A stretch of DNA of 64,000 nucleotides, taken from Chloroflexota bacterium (lineage in GTDB: Bacteria > Chloroflexota > Anaerolineae > Anaerolineales > Villigracilaceae). Each line of letters opens with the position of its first letter. Position 1 is the stretch's first letter. The stretch is taken from positions 1 to 64,000 of the forward strand of contig JACRLC010000106.1 of NCBI GenBank assembly GCA_016235425.1, read 5' to 3'. Both the position numbers and the translations under genes were made by a program. The notes below the pieces were generated by a model, which did not search any database, was not told the DNA's origin, and worked only from the letters and a program-made list of their open reading frames with translations. Below, one piece after another: positions 28,601 to 36,527 of this stretch.

Positions 28601-30097
28601 ACGATCGGTGAGATCGTTACATACCAGGTGACCATGTTGATCCCACCCGGAACGTATCCTCTCACAAAGTTGACAGATACCTTGGAACGCGGCCTCGCGT
28701 TTGTAGGGTGTGATTCGATTGATGCCCCGGGTTTGGAAACCAATGTGAGCGGCGGTTTCCCGGCAATTTGTTCTTCCCCAACAGTGGATGACGCCGGCGG
28801 CGGCATGCCTGAAGATGTGGATCGCCGAGTCACATTTGACTTTGGCACGTTATCCAACAGCGGCACAGTGGATGCGGCGGTCGCCGTCAGCTATGACGCG
28901 ATTATTCTCAATACCGAAGCAAACGTTGATGGCGTGACGCGTGACAACAGCGCAGTGTGGACTTGGGAAAATGGCGGTTCAGGTCCTGTCCATGCCACCG
29001 TGGAAATCCTTGAGCCGGAGCTTATGGTGGATAAAACCGCGGACGTCAACTTTATTGCGCTTGGCACGGAGGCTGTGATCACGTTAACCGTTTCGCACAC
29101 GAGCGAGAGCCATCTGGATGCCTACGATGTGGTTTTGACCGATCCTTTACCCGTGGGAATGGATTACGTGCCGGACTCCCTCGATTGCACGACCGGCGCA
29201 CAGGACCCTGATGTGGAATGCGCCTTCGATAACAGCGACCCAACCAAGCGGACGATCCGCGCGGCGTGGAGTGTGTTTACCCGCTCCGGCGGGACCGGCC
29301 TGATCCGCTTCCGCGTGATGGGCAACGAATCCATGCCTGCGAATGGCAATGTCACCAACGTCAGCCTCGTCACATGGACGAGCCTTCCGGGTGACCAGTC
29401 AATTCCGAACTCCTTCTCCGATCCTCCCAATCAGTCTGCCGTTGAGCGCTCCTATGATCCCGGCGATCCCGTCAATTTCTACGGCGCAGATGATGCGCTT
29501 GTGTTTACACCCACCGGCGGCGGTGACGATGACGACGGTGGTGATGGAGGCGGTGATGATGGGGGGACGGAGTCAGGCTTGGGCGGATTCCTGATTCCGG
29601 TTACTGGCTTCCCGCCGGATCGGATCACAGAATTGGATGGCGCGCGAGCAACATACAGCCCGACCAGCCTTTCCATGGAGATTCCCACTCTGCAACTCAG
29701 CCTGCCGATTGTGGGCATACAATTCAAAAACGGAACATGGGATGTGTCCTCCCTGTGGAATGAAGCCGGCTGGCTTCAAAGAACCGCCTACCCGACATTC
29801 TCCGGCAACAGCGTGATTACCGCCCACATCGTCAACGCGGACGGCAAACCTGGCCCCTTCGCGCGCATCAAACAACTCGATCCCGGCGAATACGTTTACA
29901 TTGATCTTGCCGGCTACCGCTACACCTACAAAGTTGTTACCAATAGCCGTGCAAAACCCAACGACATCAGTGTATTGCGCCACGAAGAAAAACCCTGGCT
30001 TACCCTCGTCACCTGCGACAATTACAACTACAAGACAGGAAAATACCTAAGCCGTGTTGTGATCCGCGCCGTGTTGATTGATATTGATATGAAGTAA
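25646..30097 (+). CDS. Secreted DUF11-like repeat protein with C-terminal sortase domain (paralogue)
   Basis: A 1483-residue secreted protein. The signal peptide spans about residues 1-29 and ends VYAQ. Seven repeats of about 130-140 residues begin with the pattern (V/I)xKxFxPxxI and contain LTIT strands; two longer DUF11 repeats follow. A Gly/Asp-rich linker (about 1290-1310) precedes IPVTG at 1317-1321. The sortase domain follows with His1394 in VITAH, Cys1457 in LVTC and Arg1470, again 13 residues apart. The layout matches the giant upstream protein at the C-terminus, but the motif differs (IPVTG rather than LPETG) and there are no SdrD-B repeats. It has its own promoter and follows a terminator. 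No strong Shine-Dalgarno is visible beyond AAGGACAAAG. Confidence 0.9.
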   Translation: MRHIIRFSLVVGILISFLGVPAAPSVYAQISLPAEVNKSFTPISIMAGGISRLSVSIYNPNAFQLNNAAWTDNLAGVQPGIVIASPVNLTNTCGGTVTANSGATLFSLNGGMVPAQAGVTPGSCTVSIDVTSTTPGNLINTIPANALTATGGGFNITNTTPANATLRVGWVESPSVNKSFNPNTIWVGQSSQLTITIRNNDLATALTQTSLTDDLPANVVLANPVSPTLTGCGTLASLTAVSGNSSLTLNNATIAANSTCTIRVNVTSDTAGVYTNTIPADAIQNQQGVTNPSSASARLNVQDIGVSKSFSPPAFQVGGTSTLTITLQNPSGSPYTGVSISDTLPTALLIIDGSEATTCGGAVSVTMPRTIDLTGGTIPASSTPPTPPGVCTITVQVTSETGATPGRYTNTIPADTLDTDQGATNVLPAAAPITIYDTGAGVTGRKTFNPTTINSGGNSRLRIDITAPADTDLTNFSLVDNLPAGVTVSNSTPASTTGCGAGAVLTAVTGATSISLTNGTILAGTLCRINVYVTSTTSGVHTNVIHPSDITNNENRRPANDLTADLTVLALSDLSVSKAFTPDTVSPNGISTLTITLQNMNASPLVNAALLDTLPGSVTDGVVVAPVPNASTTCAGGVITAIPGTQTISMTGGTIPAQSGGVPGICTISVDVQGVGSPATRTNTIPTSNVSGEIQGTGTIISPAQPAIADLIIANLSIGVVKGFDPLTVFGGSPSTLSIQLVNPNNAALNGIAFTDTMPAGMIIANPLNFATGTCGGTLTGTPGSNTFSFSGGNLPIAASCTLTLNVTMTVNGNLTNTIPANAVTTTNGVTNPQPAQASLTNLPGASISKFFAPNPIAAGDHSILTITIQNTGNIPLTGLGLVDTLPAGLEVASAPALVNNCGGVLTAIPGSRTIELAGGGLGASSSCTLVVSVTGPAPGDYENCIPVGALTNDQGAQNNQPACDTLTITAQPSGLTKTVDPPQATIGEIVTYQVTMLIPPGTYPLTKLTDTLERGLAFVGCDSIDAPGLETNVSGGFPAICSSPTVDDAGGGMPEDVDRRVTFDFGTLSNSGTVDAAVAVSYDAIILNTEANVDGVTRDNSAVWTWENGGSGPVHATVEILEPELMVDKTADVNFIALGTEAVITLTVSHTSESHLDAYDVVLTDPLPVGMDYVPDSLDCTTGAQDPDVECAFDNSDPTKRTIRAAWSVFTRSGGTGLIRFRVMGNESMPANGNVTNVSLVTWTSLPGDQSIPNSFSDPPNQSAVERSYDPGDPVNFYGADDALVFTPTGGGDDDDGGDGGGDDGGTESGLGGFLIPVTGFPPDRITELDGARATYSPTSLSMEIPTLQLSLPIVGIQFKNGTWDVSSLWNEAGWLQRTAYPTFSGNSVITAHIVNADGKPGPFARIKQLDPGEYVYIDLAGYRYTYKVVTNSRAKPNDISVLRHEEKPWLTLVTCDNYNYKTGKYLSRVVIRAVLIDIDMK
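29594..30094 (+). other. IPVTG motif followed in cis by a SrtA-like sortase domain
   Basis: IPVTG is encoded at 29594-29608. The catalytic His codon is at 29825, Cys at 30014 and Arg at 30053. The segment LVTCDNYN..TG resembles SrtA more closely than the giant paralogue does. Confidence 0.82.
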
Positions 30098-30128
30098 AAA
30101 AAGAAGCTGAATAGCAAATAACATAAAG

Positions 30129-30160
30129 GACCTCCGAGTTCATGAACTCGGAGGTCTCTT
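30129..30160. terminator. Bidirectional terminator between convergent genes
   Basis: GACCTCCGAGTT (30129-30140) pairs perfectly with AACTCGGAGGTC (30145-30156) around CATG, followed by a T-rich stretch. It separates the sortase-fused gene from the convergent aminotransferase. Confidence 0.75.
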
Positions 30161-30189
30161 GTTTACTTGTCTATTGTTTCCCTGCCTGC

Positions 30190-31518
30190 CTATGCCATCC
30201 CGCTTTCCTTCTCTGCAATCGTAAGCGCCTCTTCAAACACTCCCAACCCCTCATCAACCTCAGACTTGGAAATCGAAAGCGGCGGCGCGATGCGGATCAC
30301 GCTCTTGCCGCAGGATAAGGTGAGCAGGCCGCGTTCGAAGGCCAGATCAACCACGCGCTCGGTGACATCCGCCGCGGGTTCCTTCGTCTCGCGGTCTTTC
30401 ACGAACTCCACGCCGATCATCAGACCCTTGCCGCGCACATCGCCCATGCTCGGATGCCGCACCTGGATTTCCTGCAGCGCATCCAGCGTGTACTGGCCGA
30501 CTTCTGCCGCGTTTTGCATGTACTCGTTTTCGATCAACTCAATCGTTGCCAGTGCCGCCGCGCACGAGACCGGGTTGCCGCCGTACGTGTTGCCGTGCGA
30601 GCCTTTCTCCCAATCCATGATCTCACGCCGCGCCACGCACGCGCCCAACGGCATGCCGGATGCGATTCCCTTCGCAACCGTAATGATGTCTGGCTCCACG
30701 TTGAAGTGTTCGATTGCCCACCACTTGCCGGTGCGGCCCATGCCCGATTGCACTTCATCGCAAATCAACAAAATGCCGTGTTTATCGCACAACTCACGCA
30801 AAGCCGGGTAGAAACTCGCGGGCGGGACGATGTATCCGCCTTCACCCTGAATGGACTCAACCAAAATTCCCGCCACCTCTTCCGGCGGCAGGACGTGTCC
30901 CAGAATTTGATCTTCAATATAGCGTACCACCGCCTCACCTTCATCCTCGCCGTTTCGGTGCTCGAGCATCGGGCGGTACGGGTTCGGGTAAGGCGCGTGC
31001 AGAACGCCGTTCATCAACGGATAAAAACCTTTATGATATTTCGGCTTGCTCGCGGTAAAAGTCACTGCGCCCATTGTGCGCCCGTGAAATGCCCCGGTGA
31101 AGCCGATAAAGTTGCTCCGCCCCGTGTGATAGCGCGCCAGCTTGATCGCCGTCTCAACAGCTTCCGTTCCCGAATTCGTCATGAACGAAACGCCGTAATC
31201 TTCAAACGGCGCAATGTCTGCCAGCTTCTCGCCCAGCTCGATCCATTTCTCGTGATAAAAATCCGAAGAGATATGAATAAACTTTTCCGCCTGTTCCTGG
31301 ATTGCCTTCACCACTTTCGGGTGCGCGTGCCCGGTGGACGTCACGGCGATTCCGGCCATAAAATCCAAAAACTTATTTCCGTCCACGTCCCAAACATAAC
31401 TTCCTTTTCCATAATCCATCGCGAACGGATAACCCCGCGGGTATGAAGGCGAAATCACAGCGCTGTCCCGTTTGATCAGCGAGCGGGCTTTCGGCCCGGG
31501 TAAATTCATCGGTTCCAT
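30190..31518 (-). CDS. Class III PLP-dependent aminotransferase (GabT/ArgD-like)
   Basis: A 442-residue fold-type I aminotransferase. Recognisable parts are the substrate region SYPRGYPFAMDYGKG, NSGTEAVETAIKLARYHTGR, the cofactor-phosphate region CDEVQSGMGRTG and the PLP-binding Lys in VAKGIASGMPLG. The family moves an amino group between omega-amino acids (4-aminobutyrate, acetylornithine, lysine-type) and 2-oxoglutarate or pyruvate; the donor cannot be assigned. The ATG at 31518 is chosen because AAGGAG precedes it; an open frame extends further upstream without support. It lies downstream of a ROK kinase on the same strand with an 89-base gap. Confidence 0.9.
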   Translation of the reverse strand: MEPMNLPGPKARSLIKRDSAVISPSYPRGYPFAMDYGKGSYVWDVDGNKFLDFMAGIAVTSTGHAHPKVVKAIQEQAEKFIHISSDFYHEKWIELGEKLADIAPFEDYGVSFMTNSGTEAVETAIKLARYHTGRSNFIGFTGAFHGRTMGAVTFTASKPKYHKGFYPLMNGVLHAPYPNPYRPMLEHRNGEDEGEAVVRYIEDQILGHVLPPEEVAGILVESIQGEGGYIVPPASFYPALRELCDKHGILLICDEVQSGMGRTGKWWAIEHFNVEPDIITVAKGIASGMPLGACVARREIMDWEKGSHGNTYGGNPVSCAAALATIELIENEYMQNAAEVGQYTLDALQEIQVRHPSMGDVRGKGLMIGVEFVKDRETKEPAADVTERVVDLAFERGLLTLSCGKSVIRIAPPLSISKSEVDEGLGVFEEALTIAEKESGMA

Positions 31519-31606
31519 AGTTGTTCTCCTTTTTCTTGCGGATGAAATACTCCGCTTCATTCTTGACCTTGAACCTGCCACCGTTAAATAAACGGCTTTC
31601 GCCGTT

Positions 31607-32551
31607 TTAATTTTTCCCGTTTGTTTTCAACTCTGCCAATGCTCTTGCTCCCAGCAAGCCTGCATCGTCTCCCAAAGCCGCCCTCGCAATGACCAAATCT
31701 TCAAGATAACGCGGATGCAATATATTTTTCCGCAGGCTTTCCTCGAACGGTTTAAAGAGCAGGTCTCCAACTTGTGAAACACCGCCCCCAAAAACAATAA
31801 TGGACGGGTCGAGGATGGCGAGATAATTCGCGACCCCAATGCCGAGATATTCCCCGGCGCGGGTGAATGCCGCGCGCGCCAGCGAATCCCCTTCAAGGGC
31901 CGCGTCTGCCACTTGCCGGGCAGACAGGTTCGGGTCCGCGTGAAGCGTGCTTTTCGTCCCCGCCTCAATTTGTTCGTTGACGTATCTCGCGATGGCCGGG
32001 CCTGATGCAAACGATTCAACGTGTCCGCGATGCCCACAGCCGCACAGAGGGCCATCCGGGTCAATGGTCATGTGTCCCACTTCCGCGGCGAGTCCGTGAT
32101 GACCCTGTAACAGGCGATCATCAATAATCACGCCGCCGCCGATGCCCGTGCTAATGGTGAGATAAAGAACGTTGTGATGTCCCTTGCCCGCGCCATATTT
32201 CCACTCGGCGAGTCCGGCGAGATTTGCATCGTTATCAATGTGAACCGGCACGCCGAAATGTTCAGCGAGCTTTGCCCGGATGGGAAAATCTCGCCACTCC
32301 GGGATATTCGGTGTGGCGAGAATAATGCCTTTATGCGGGTCGAGTGGGCCGGGTGACGAAAAACCAATGGCCGTCACCCCGCCATCCTTTGGCCAGACGG
32401 CTTCGATGGTGCGGATTAAACGATCATAGACGCCAGGCTTGAGCGCTTGTGATCGGACTCGTTGATGTTGAAGGGGGGCCAGGTTATTGGATTCATAAAT
32501 GGCGGTGCGGATTTGCGTGCCGCCGATATCTACTGCAACGACGAAGCTCAT
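31607..32551 (-). CDS. ROK-family sugar kinase (glucokinase-like)
   Basis: A 314-residue kinase of the ASKHA fold. DIGGTQIRTAIYE at the N-terminus binds ATP phosphate. HIDNDANLAGLAEW holds the catalytic Asp. STGIGGGVI and the zinc-site motif CGCGHRGHVES identify the ROK family. Most bacterial members of this size phosphorylate glucose, which would feed the glycolytic genes 3 kb away, but N-acetylmannosamine or fructose cannot be excluded. TATAAT sits 6 bases before the ATG and no Shine-Dalgarno is present, so a leaderless mRNA is likely. Confidence 0.9.
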   Translation of the reverse strand: MSFVVAVDIGGTQIRTAIYESNNLAPLQHQRVRSQALKPGVYDRLIRTIEAVWPKDGGVTAIGFSSPGPLDPHKGIILATPNIPEWRDFPIRAKLAEHFGVPVHIDNDANLAGLAEWKYGAGKGHHNVLYLTISTGIGGGVIIDDRLLQGHHGLAAEVGHMTIDPDGPLCGCGHRGHVESFASGPAIARYVNEQIEAGTKSTLHADPNLSARQVADAALEGDSLARAAFTRAGEYLGIGVANYLAILDPSIIVFGGGVSQVGDLLFKPFEESLRKNILHPRYLEDLVIARAALGDDAGLLGARALAELKTNGKN

Positions 32552-32557
32552 GCCGCA

Positions 32558-32563
32558 ATTATA
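32558..32563 (-). promoter_or_regulatory. -10 box of a probable leaderless promoter (ROK gene)
   Basis: TATAAT on the minus strand with six bases before the ATG at 32551. Confidence 0.5.
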
Positions 32564-32759
32564 ACCGAGAGCATGACGGCTTGTGACGTTATGTACCGGT
32601 TAACATAAAAGTCCTGCTACGTGTTTTGCCCTACTCCATTCCTACCTGCTCAAGAAAATTGGCAAAGGTCAAAAGTTCCCGACGAATCTGCTCAAAGGCG
32701 GATTCTAATTCTTTGACAAGTCTTCCTATTCGCTCAGGGTCAAATGAGAATGTATAAAC

Positions 32760-32974
32760 GCAATACCGCATAACTTGCTATGAACAAAGCCCTTTGCCGC
32801 GGATTTCGCGGATTTTCGCTGATTTTTTAGGTCAATTCGCGTGAATTAGCGGAATTCGCGGCTGAGGTTTGGGTGACGGGCGACAGTCAAATAGCAATTC
32901 GCGTGAATTAGCGGAATTCGCGGCTGAGGTTTGGGTGACGGGCGACAGTCAAATAGCAAGTTATGCTCCATTGC
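32760..32974. mobile_element. MITE, 215 bp, 22-bp terminal inverted repeats, 8-bp target duplication
   Basis: The left end (32760-32781) and the inverted right end (32953-32974) both read GCAATnnnGCATAACTTGCTAT, 19 of 22 identical. GTATAAAC flanks the element at 32752-32759 and 32975-32982. The element encodes no protein and carries CGCGGATTT/AATTCGCG palindromes and an internal duplication. No matching transposase is in the window. Confidence 0.88.
32833..32956. repeat. Perfect 62-bp tandem duplication inside the MITE
   Basis: Copy 1 at 32833-32894 and copy 2 at 32895-32956 are identical. Both begin CAATTCGCGTGAATTAGCGG. Confidence 0.92.
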
Positions 32975-33335
32975 GTATAAACGTTTCGGACTACATGGCG
33001 AAACCGCAAATATTCATCCAAAAGTTGAATGGCGTTTGAAGTCAACACTGGCGGCCTGACTTTCGGCAAATCCAATCCCATTTGTTCAAGCAGTTCCCGA
33101 TGCCATTCCGGGCTGGAAGGTACGTTCCCATCCACAGCCGCGGCAATTTGCCTGAAAATTCTCTCAAACCCCGAATAGACATCATGCAAATTCAAAGAGG
33201 CAGAGTCAATGTAAAGATCCATGTCCTGCGGATTTCGCCGTGCAGTATCCATTGCGCGATTTGCCCGGGACACCAGACGTTTGAGATCTTCCAACTCTTT
33301 ACGAATGCGTCCTGCCAATACGATGTAGCTTTCAA

Positions 33336-33719
33336 TCACAAATCCACCGCCTCTTGTTCAATTGCTTTTAGCAGGGATGGAAGACATGTGTTTACATCCA
33401 CCAGATTGATTTCAAATGATGTATCCAAATCCAGGATTGTACCGATGGCTCGAAAGGTCTGCTCAGAGGGGATGCCCCATGCGGCAATGTCTATATCAGA
33501 CCATTCGTTAAAGCGCGTTTCGTGGAGAAGGGAGCCGAAAACCACGACTCGCTTGGCGTGATATTGTTCTCGCAATATTTTTGCCGCTATTCTGGCAAGT
33601 TTCCACCCTTGATCCATGCGTGCCTTTATTTTGGAAACGCGCGCTTTTTGACGGCGCATAGCGGTACGCCGATATTGGGCAAGTTTATCGGGCGACAAAT
33701 CAAAAGCAGGTGTTTCCAT
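33336..33719 (-). CDS. MNT-type nucleotidyltransferase antitoxin
   Basis: A 127-residue minimal nucleotidyltransferase with the family signature VVVFGSLLH...WSDIDIAAWG, the GS and the first two Asp of the active site; a further acidic strand lies in FEINLVDV. In characterised MNT/HEPN modules this protein blocks the HEPN RNase by transferring AMP to it. It is directly upstream of the HEPN gene with a four-base overlap, the standard arrangement. The ATG at 33719 is preceded by TATAAT only 6 bases away, so the mRNA is probably leaderless; an in-frame TTG 18 bases earlier lies within that promoter. Confidence 0.85.
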   Translation of the reverse strand: METPAFDLSPDKLAQYRRTAMRRQKARVSKIKARMDQGWKLARIAAKILREQYHAKRVVVFGSLLHETRFNEWSDIDIAAWGIPSEQTFRAIGTILDLDTSFEINLVDVNTCLPSLLKAIEQEAVDL

Positions 33720-33725
33720 GTAGTC

Positions 33726-33731
33726 ATTATA
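33726..33731 (-). promoter_or_regulatory. -10 box of a probable leaderless promoter (MNT gene)
   Basis: TATAAT on the minus strand, six bases before the ATG. A second MITE-like element begins about 30 bases upstream. Confidence 0.5.
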
Positions 33732-33761
33732 CAACAATCAGTGCTTGCTTTTCCTGCCCGG

Positions 33762-33881
33762 AGAGTGTCTAAAAGGATGGGCTAATCTTGTTTTTTGCCA
33801 CAGAGTTCACTGAGTTTCTTGAGAAAAAACTCCGAGTTCTCCGTGGGCTCTGTGGCTAAGCCCGCGAAATTAGACACTCCT
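33762..33881. mobile_element. Second MITE-like element, about 120 bp
   Basis: The ends carry GAGTGTCTAA (33763-33772) and its inverse TTAGACACTC (33870-33879). CTGCCCGG flanks both sides (33754-33761 and 33882-33889) as an 8-bp target duplication. Inside is a CACAGAG-family palindrome (about 33797-33855). It encodes nothing and lies upstream of the MNT promoter. Confidence 0.75.
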
Positions 33882-33967
33882 CTGCCCGGGAAAAGAACAA
33901 TATTGGATGTTGACGTAGTGAATACTGATAATGGTGGATTCAGGCAGGGAGGCCGCCATCCGGTAAG

Positions 33968-33996
33968 TTGACGATTTCTTTTATCACTGCTATTAT
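33968..33996 (+). promoter_or_regulatory. Leaderless-type promoter of yvcK
   Basis: TTGACG (33968-33973), a 17-base spacer ending in an extended TGC, and TATTAT (33991-33996), just 6 bases before the ATG at 34003. There is no Shine-Dalgarno sequence. Confidence 0.7.
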
Positions 33997-34002
33997 CTTT
34001 TT

Positions 34003-35331
34003 ATGAACAAGTCCTCGAAATGGTCTGAGGATCTTAATCGCATTACACTTTGGTTCAAACCCGGTCTTGGCATCAAGCGCTGGCTGGCTCTTGTCATGTT
34101 TGGCATTACCCTGCTTGGCGTGGGTTTTGCCATTTTACTGCTCGACCTTTATCGCACGGAATCGACCAACGAAGCCCTGCTCACGTTTTTATCTTATGCG
34201 TCACTGCGTTTTCTGCCGCGTGCTTTGCGTGCGCTGATCTTTGGCGGCCTCGGCGTGGGGATGATCATCTTTGGATTCTATGAATTGAATCGTTCCATCC
34301 TGAGGCCGTTCATCCGCCCTGGAAGCAGTGTTGTCAACGAGATTGCATCCTTCCGCAGGCTGGAGCGCGGACCGCGCGTGGTCGCGATTGGCGGCGGGCA
34401 TGGATTGGCTTCTTTGTTGCGCGGTTTGAAGGAACACACGCATAACATCACCGCGGTCGTCACAGTTGCGGATGATGGCGGCTCCTCCGGCAGACTGCGC
34501 GAGAGCCTGGGGATTATTCCGCCGGGGGATATTCGCAATTGTCTCGCGGCGTTATCCAATGATGAAGCGATGCTCACGCAGTTGTTCCAATATCGTTTCA
34601 GCGGTGTGGGCGGGTTGGACGGTCATTCATTTGGGAATCTTTTCATCACGGCGTTGAGTGAATTGACCGGGAGCATGGAGGAAGCGGTTGCAGAATCAGG
34701 CCGCGTGCTTTCCGTGCATGGACGCGTCCTGCCGTCAACGCTTCACGATGTAAAGCTGGTGGCAGATATGCAGGTGCCGCACAGCATCAATGAGGTGCGC
34801 GTGCAAGGGGAGAGCAACATCCCACAGATGGCTGGTCGCGTTCGCCGCGTGTGGCTGGAACCCAATGACGCGCCTGCCTTTCCACCTGTTATCAAGTACC
34901 TGCTTGCGGCAGATTTGATCATTGCCGGGCCGGGGAGTCTTTATACGAGTATCCTTCCAAATCTTCTGGTAAAAGATATTCTCTCAGCCATGGATGCCAG
35001 CCGCGCCATCAAGCTTTTCGTCTGCAACATCGCCACGCAATCCGGCGAGACGGATACTTATTCCTGCTATGATCATGTGCGAGCACTGGAGGAACACGTG
35101 GGCGCAGACCTGTTCGACATCATCCTGTGCAACGATAACTACGCCGGCAAACTTGACCCATCCTCGCAGTGGGTGCGCGCAGACGAAAAGACTCTGGCCG
35201 ATTCCCGCGTCTATGTTGCGGACCTGGTGGATGAGAGCCATCCCTGGCGGCATGACTCCGCCAAGCTATCGCAGGTTATCATTAACTTGTATAATGAACG
35301 CACAGGGCCATTAAGTGACCGTTTGGAATGA
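34003..35331 (+). CDS. yvcK: YvcK/CofD-like protein with N-terminal membrane helices
   Basis: A 442-residue protein of the YvcK (gluconeogenesis factor) group. Two hydrophobic helices (about 27-48 and 73-95) lead to a cytoplasmic CofD-like domain. Its phosphate-binding start VVAIGGGHGLASLL lies near residue 127, followed by VADDGGSSGRLR and PPGDIRNCL. A later GPGSLYTSILPN completes the UDP-sugar pocket known in YvcK. In Gram-positives YvcK binds UDP-GlcNAc, is a Ser/Thr-kinase substrate and links carbon flux to cell-wall synthesis. Here it sits next to gap-pgk-kinase-tpiA, which fits such a role. Membrane anchoring is unlike B. subtilis YvcK. The leaderless promoter fixes the start at 34003. 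Confidence 0.88.
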   Translation: MNKSSKWSEDLNRITLWFKPGLGIKRWLALVMFGITLLGVGFAILLLDLYRTESTNEALLTFLSYASLRFLPRALRALIFGGLGVGMIIFGFYELNRSILRPFIRPGSSVVNEIASFRRLERGPRVVAIGGGHGLASLLRGLKEHTHNITAVVTVADDGGSSGRLRESLGIIPPGDIRNCLAALSNDEAMLTQLFQYRFSGVGGLDGHSFGNLFITALSELTGSMEEAVAESGRVLSVHGRVLPSTLHDVKLVADMQVPHSINEVRVQGESNIPQMAGRVRRVWLEPNDAPAFPPVIKYLLAADLIIAGPGSLYTSILPNLLVKDILSAMDASRAIKLFVCNIATQSGETDTYSCYDHVRALEEHVGADLFDIILCNDNYAGKLDPSSQWVRADEKTLADSRVYVADLVDESHPWRHDSAKLSQVIINLYNERTGPLSDRLE

Positions 35332-35361
35332 CCAACAGCAGTAGCACACAAAGGCCGGTTG

Positions 35362-35370
35362 TGTTAAAAT
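35362..35370 (+). promoter_or_regulatory. Extended -10 promoter candidate of gap
   Basis: TGTTAAAAT, i.e. TGn plus TAAAAT, about 100 bases before the gap ATG. The -35 region is weak. Confidence 0.4.
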
Positions 35371-35468
35371 TCACAAATGGAAAAAAGTCAAGTCATCTGT
35401 AGTGCGATGCAGGCTTACGCTCTTCATTCTCTCAGAGGACAATAAATCATCATCAATGGAGGTTTCCC

Positions 35469-36527
35469 ATGTCAGTAAAAGTTGGTATTAACGGATTTGG
35501 CCGTATTGGACGCCAGGTGTTGAAGGCAATTCGAGACAAGTATCCGAAGGAACTCGAAGTTGTGGCGTTCAACGACATCGGCGATATGAAGACCATGGCG
35601 CATTTGCTCAAATATGATTCAAACTATGGCCGCTTCAATGGCACGGTGGAATCGACCGAGGACGGCCTCATCATTGACGGCAAAAAGGTCAAAGCCTTCA
35701 AAGAGACCGATCCCGCCGCGATCCCGTGGAAGGATTTGGGCGTGGAAATTGTCATCGAAAGCACGGGCATTTTCACGGTCAAGAGTGACGGCGTGAATAA
35801 GAAGGGGAAAGCTGTCAAAGGCGCGGAAAATCACATCACCAAAGGCGGCGCGAAGAAGGTCATCATTTCCGCACCCGCCGAAGGCGAGGATTTAACTGTC
35901 GTGTTGGGCGTCAACGAAGACAAATATGACCCGAAGGCGCATCACGTTGTTTCAAACGCATCCTGCACGACCAATGGCCTGGCTCCGGCTGTGAAGGTGG
36001 CGCATGACAAATTCAAGATCGTGCGCGGCTTCATGACCACGATCCATTCGTACACCAACGACCAGAAGATCCTCGACCTGCCGCATTCGGACCTGCGACG
36101 CGCGCGTGCCGCCGCCATGAACATCATCCCAACTTCGACCGGCGCGGCGAAGGCGTTGAAGCTGGTCATTCCCGATATGGCTGGCAGGCTCGATGGCTAT
36201 TCTCTGCGTGTGCCGACCTCAACCGTCTCGATCATTGACCTGACTGCCGAGTTTGAAGTTGCCGCGACCACTGAAGAACTGCGCCAGGCTTTCCGCGATG
36301 CGGCCAAAGAGCCTCGCTTCAAGGGCATTTTGCAGGCTGTGGATGAACCGCTCGTCAGCATTGACTACAAGGGTGACCCGCACTCTTCGTCCGTTGATTT
36401 GCCGTTCACCATGATGCTCGGCAAGGAGAAGAGCACCTTTGCCAAGATCGTTGCATGGTACGACAATGAGTGGGGTTACTCGTGCCGCACAGCAGATTTG
36501 ACCGCCCTGATGGCAAAATCTCTGTAA
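35469..36527 (+). CDS. gap: Glyceraldehyde-3-phosphate dehydrogenase, type I
   Basis: A 352-residue phosphorylating GAPDH converting glyceraldehyde 3-phosphate, NAD and phosphate to 1,3-bisphosphoglycerate. [12 protein letters not shown] is the dinucleotide fold, and Asp in NDIGD points to NAD preference. SNASCTTN holds the catalytic Cys near residue 160 and HSYTNDQ the catalytic His. WYDNEWGYS is near the C-terminus. The protein is slightly longer than the usual 335, through small loop insertions. GGAGG lies 6 bases upstream of the ATG. It opens the glycolytic block gap-pgk-kinase-tpiA. Confidence 0.97.
   Translation: MSVKVGINGFGRIGRQVLKAIRDKYPKELEVVAFNDIGDMKTMAHLLKYDSNYGRFNGTVESTEDGLIIDGKKVKAFKETDPAAIPWKDLGVEIVIESTGIFTVKSDGVNKKGKAVKGAENHITKGGAKKVIISAPAEGEDLTVVLGVNEDKYDPKAHHVVSNASCTTNGLAPAVKVAHDKFKIVRGFMTTIHSYTNDQKILDLPHSDLRRARAAAMNIIPTSTGAAKALKLVIPDMAGRLDGYSLRVPTSTVSIIDLTAEFEVAATTEELRQAFRDAAKEPRFKGILQAVDEPLVSIDYKGDPHSSSVDLPFTMMLGKEKSTFAKIVAWYDNEWGYSCRTADLTALMAKSL

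Larger units (their letters stand above)
32631..33339 (-). pseudogene. HEPN toxin-like gene (HepT type) interrupted by a MITE
   Basis: The intact part (33339 down to about 32976) encodes a helical HEPN protein of the kind paired with MNT antitoxins. The conserved region reads RFRHVVRNVY, with Asn where many HEPN RNases have His. The frame then enters a 215-base insertion and stops at 32908 after about 20 foreign residues (143 residues in all). Removing the insertion plus one target-site copy restores the frame exactly. The missing tail is 39 residues, beginning FSFDPERIGRLVKELE, with its own stop at 32631; the restored protein would be 161 residues. The GTG start overlaps the MNT stop (GTGA). 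The truncated toxin may be inactive. Confidence 0.85.

Noticed and set aside
32552-33900. Full insertion sequence in the toxin-antitoxin region
   Set aside because: No transposase frame exists; the elements are short and non-coding, so they are called MITEs.
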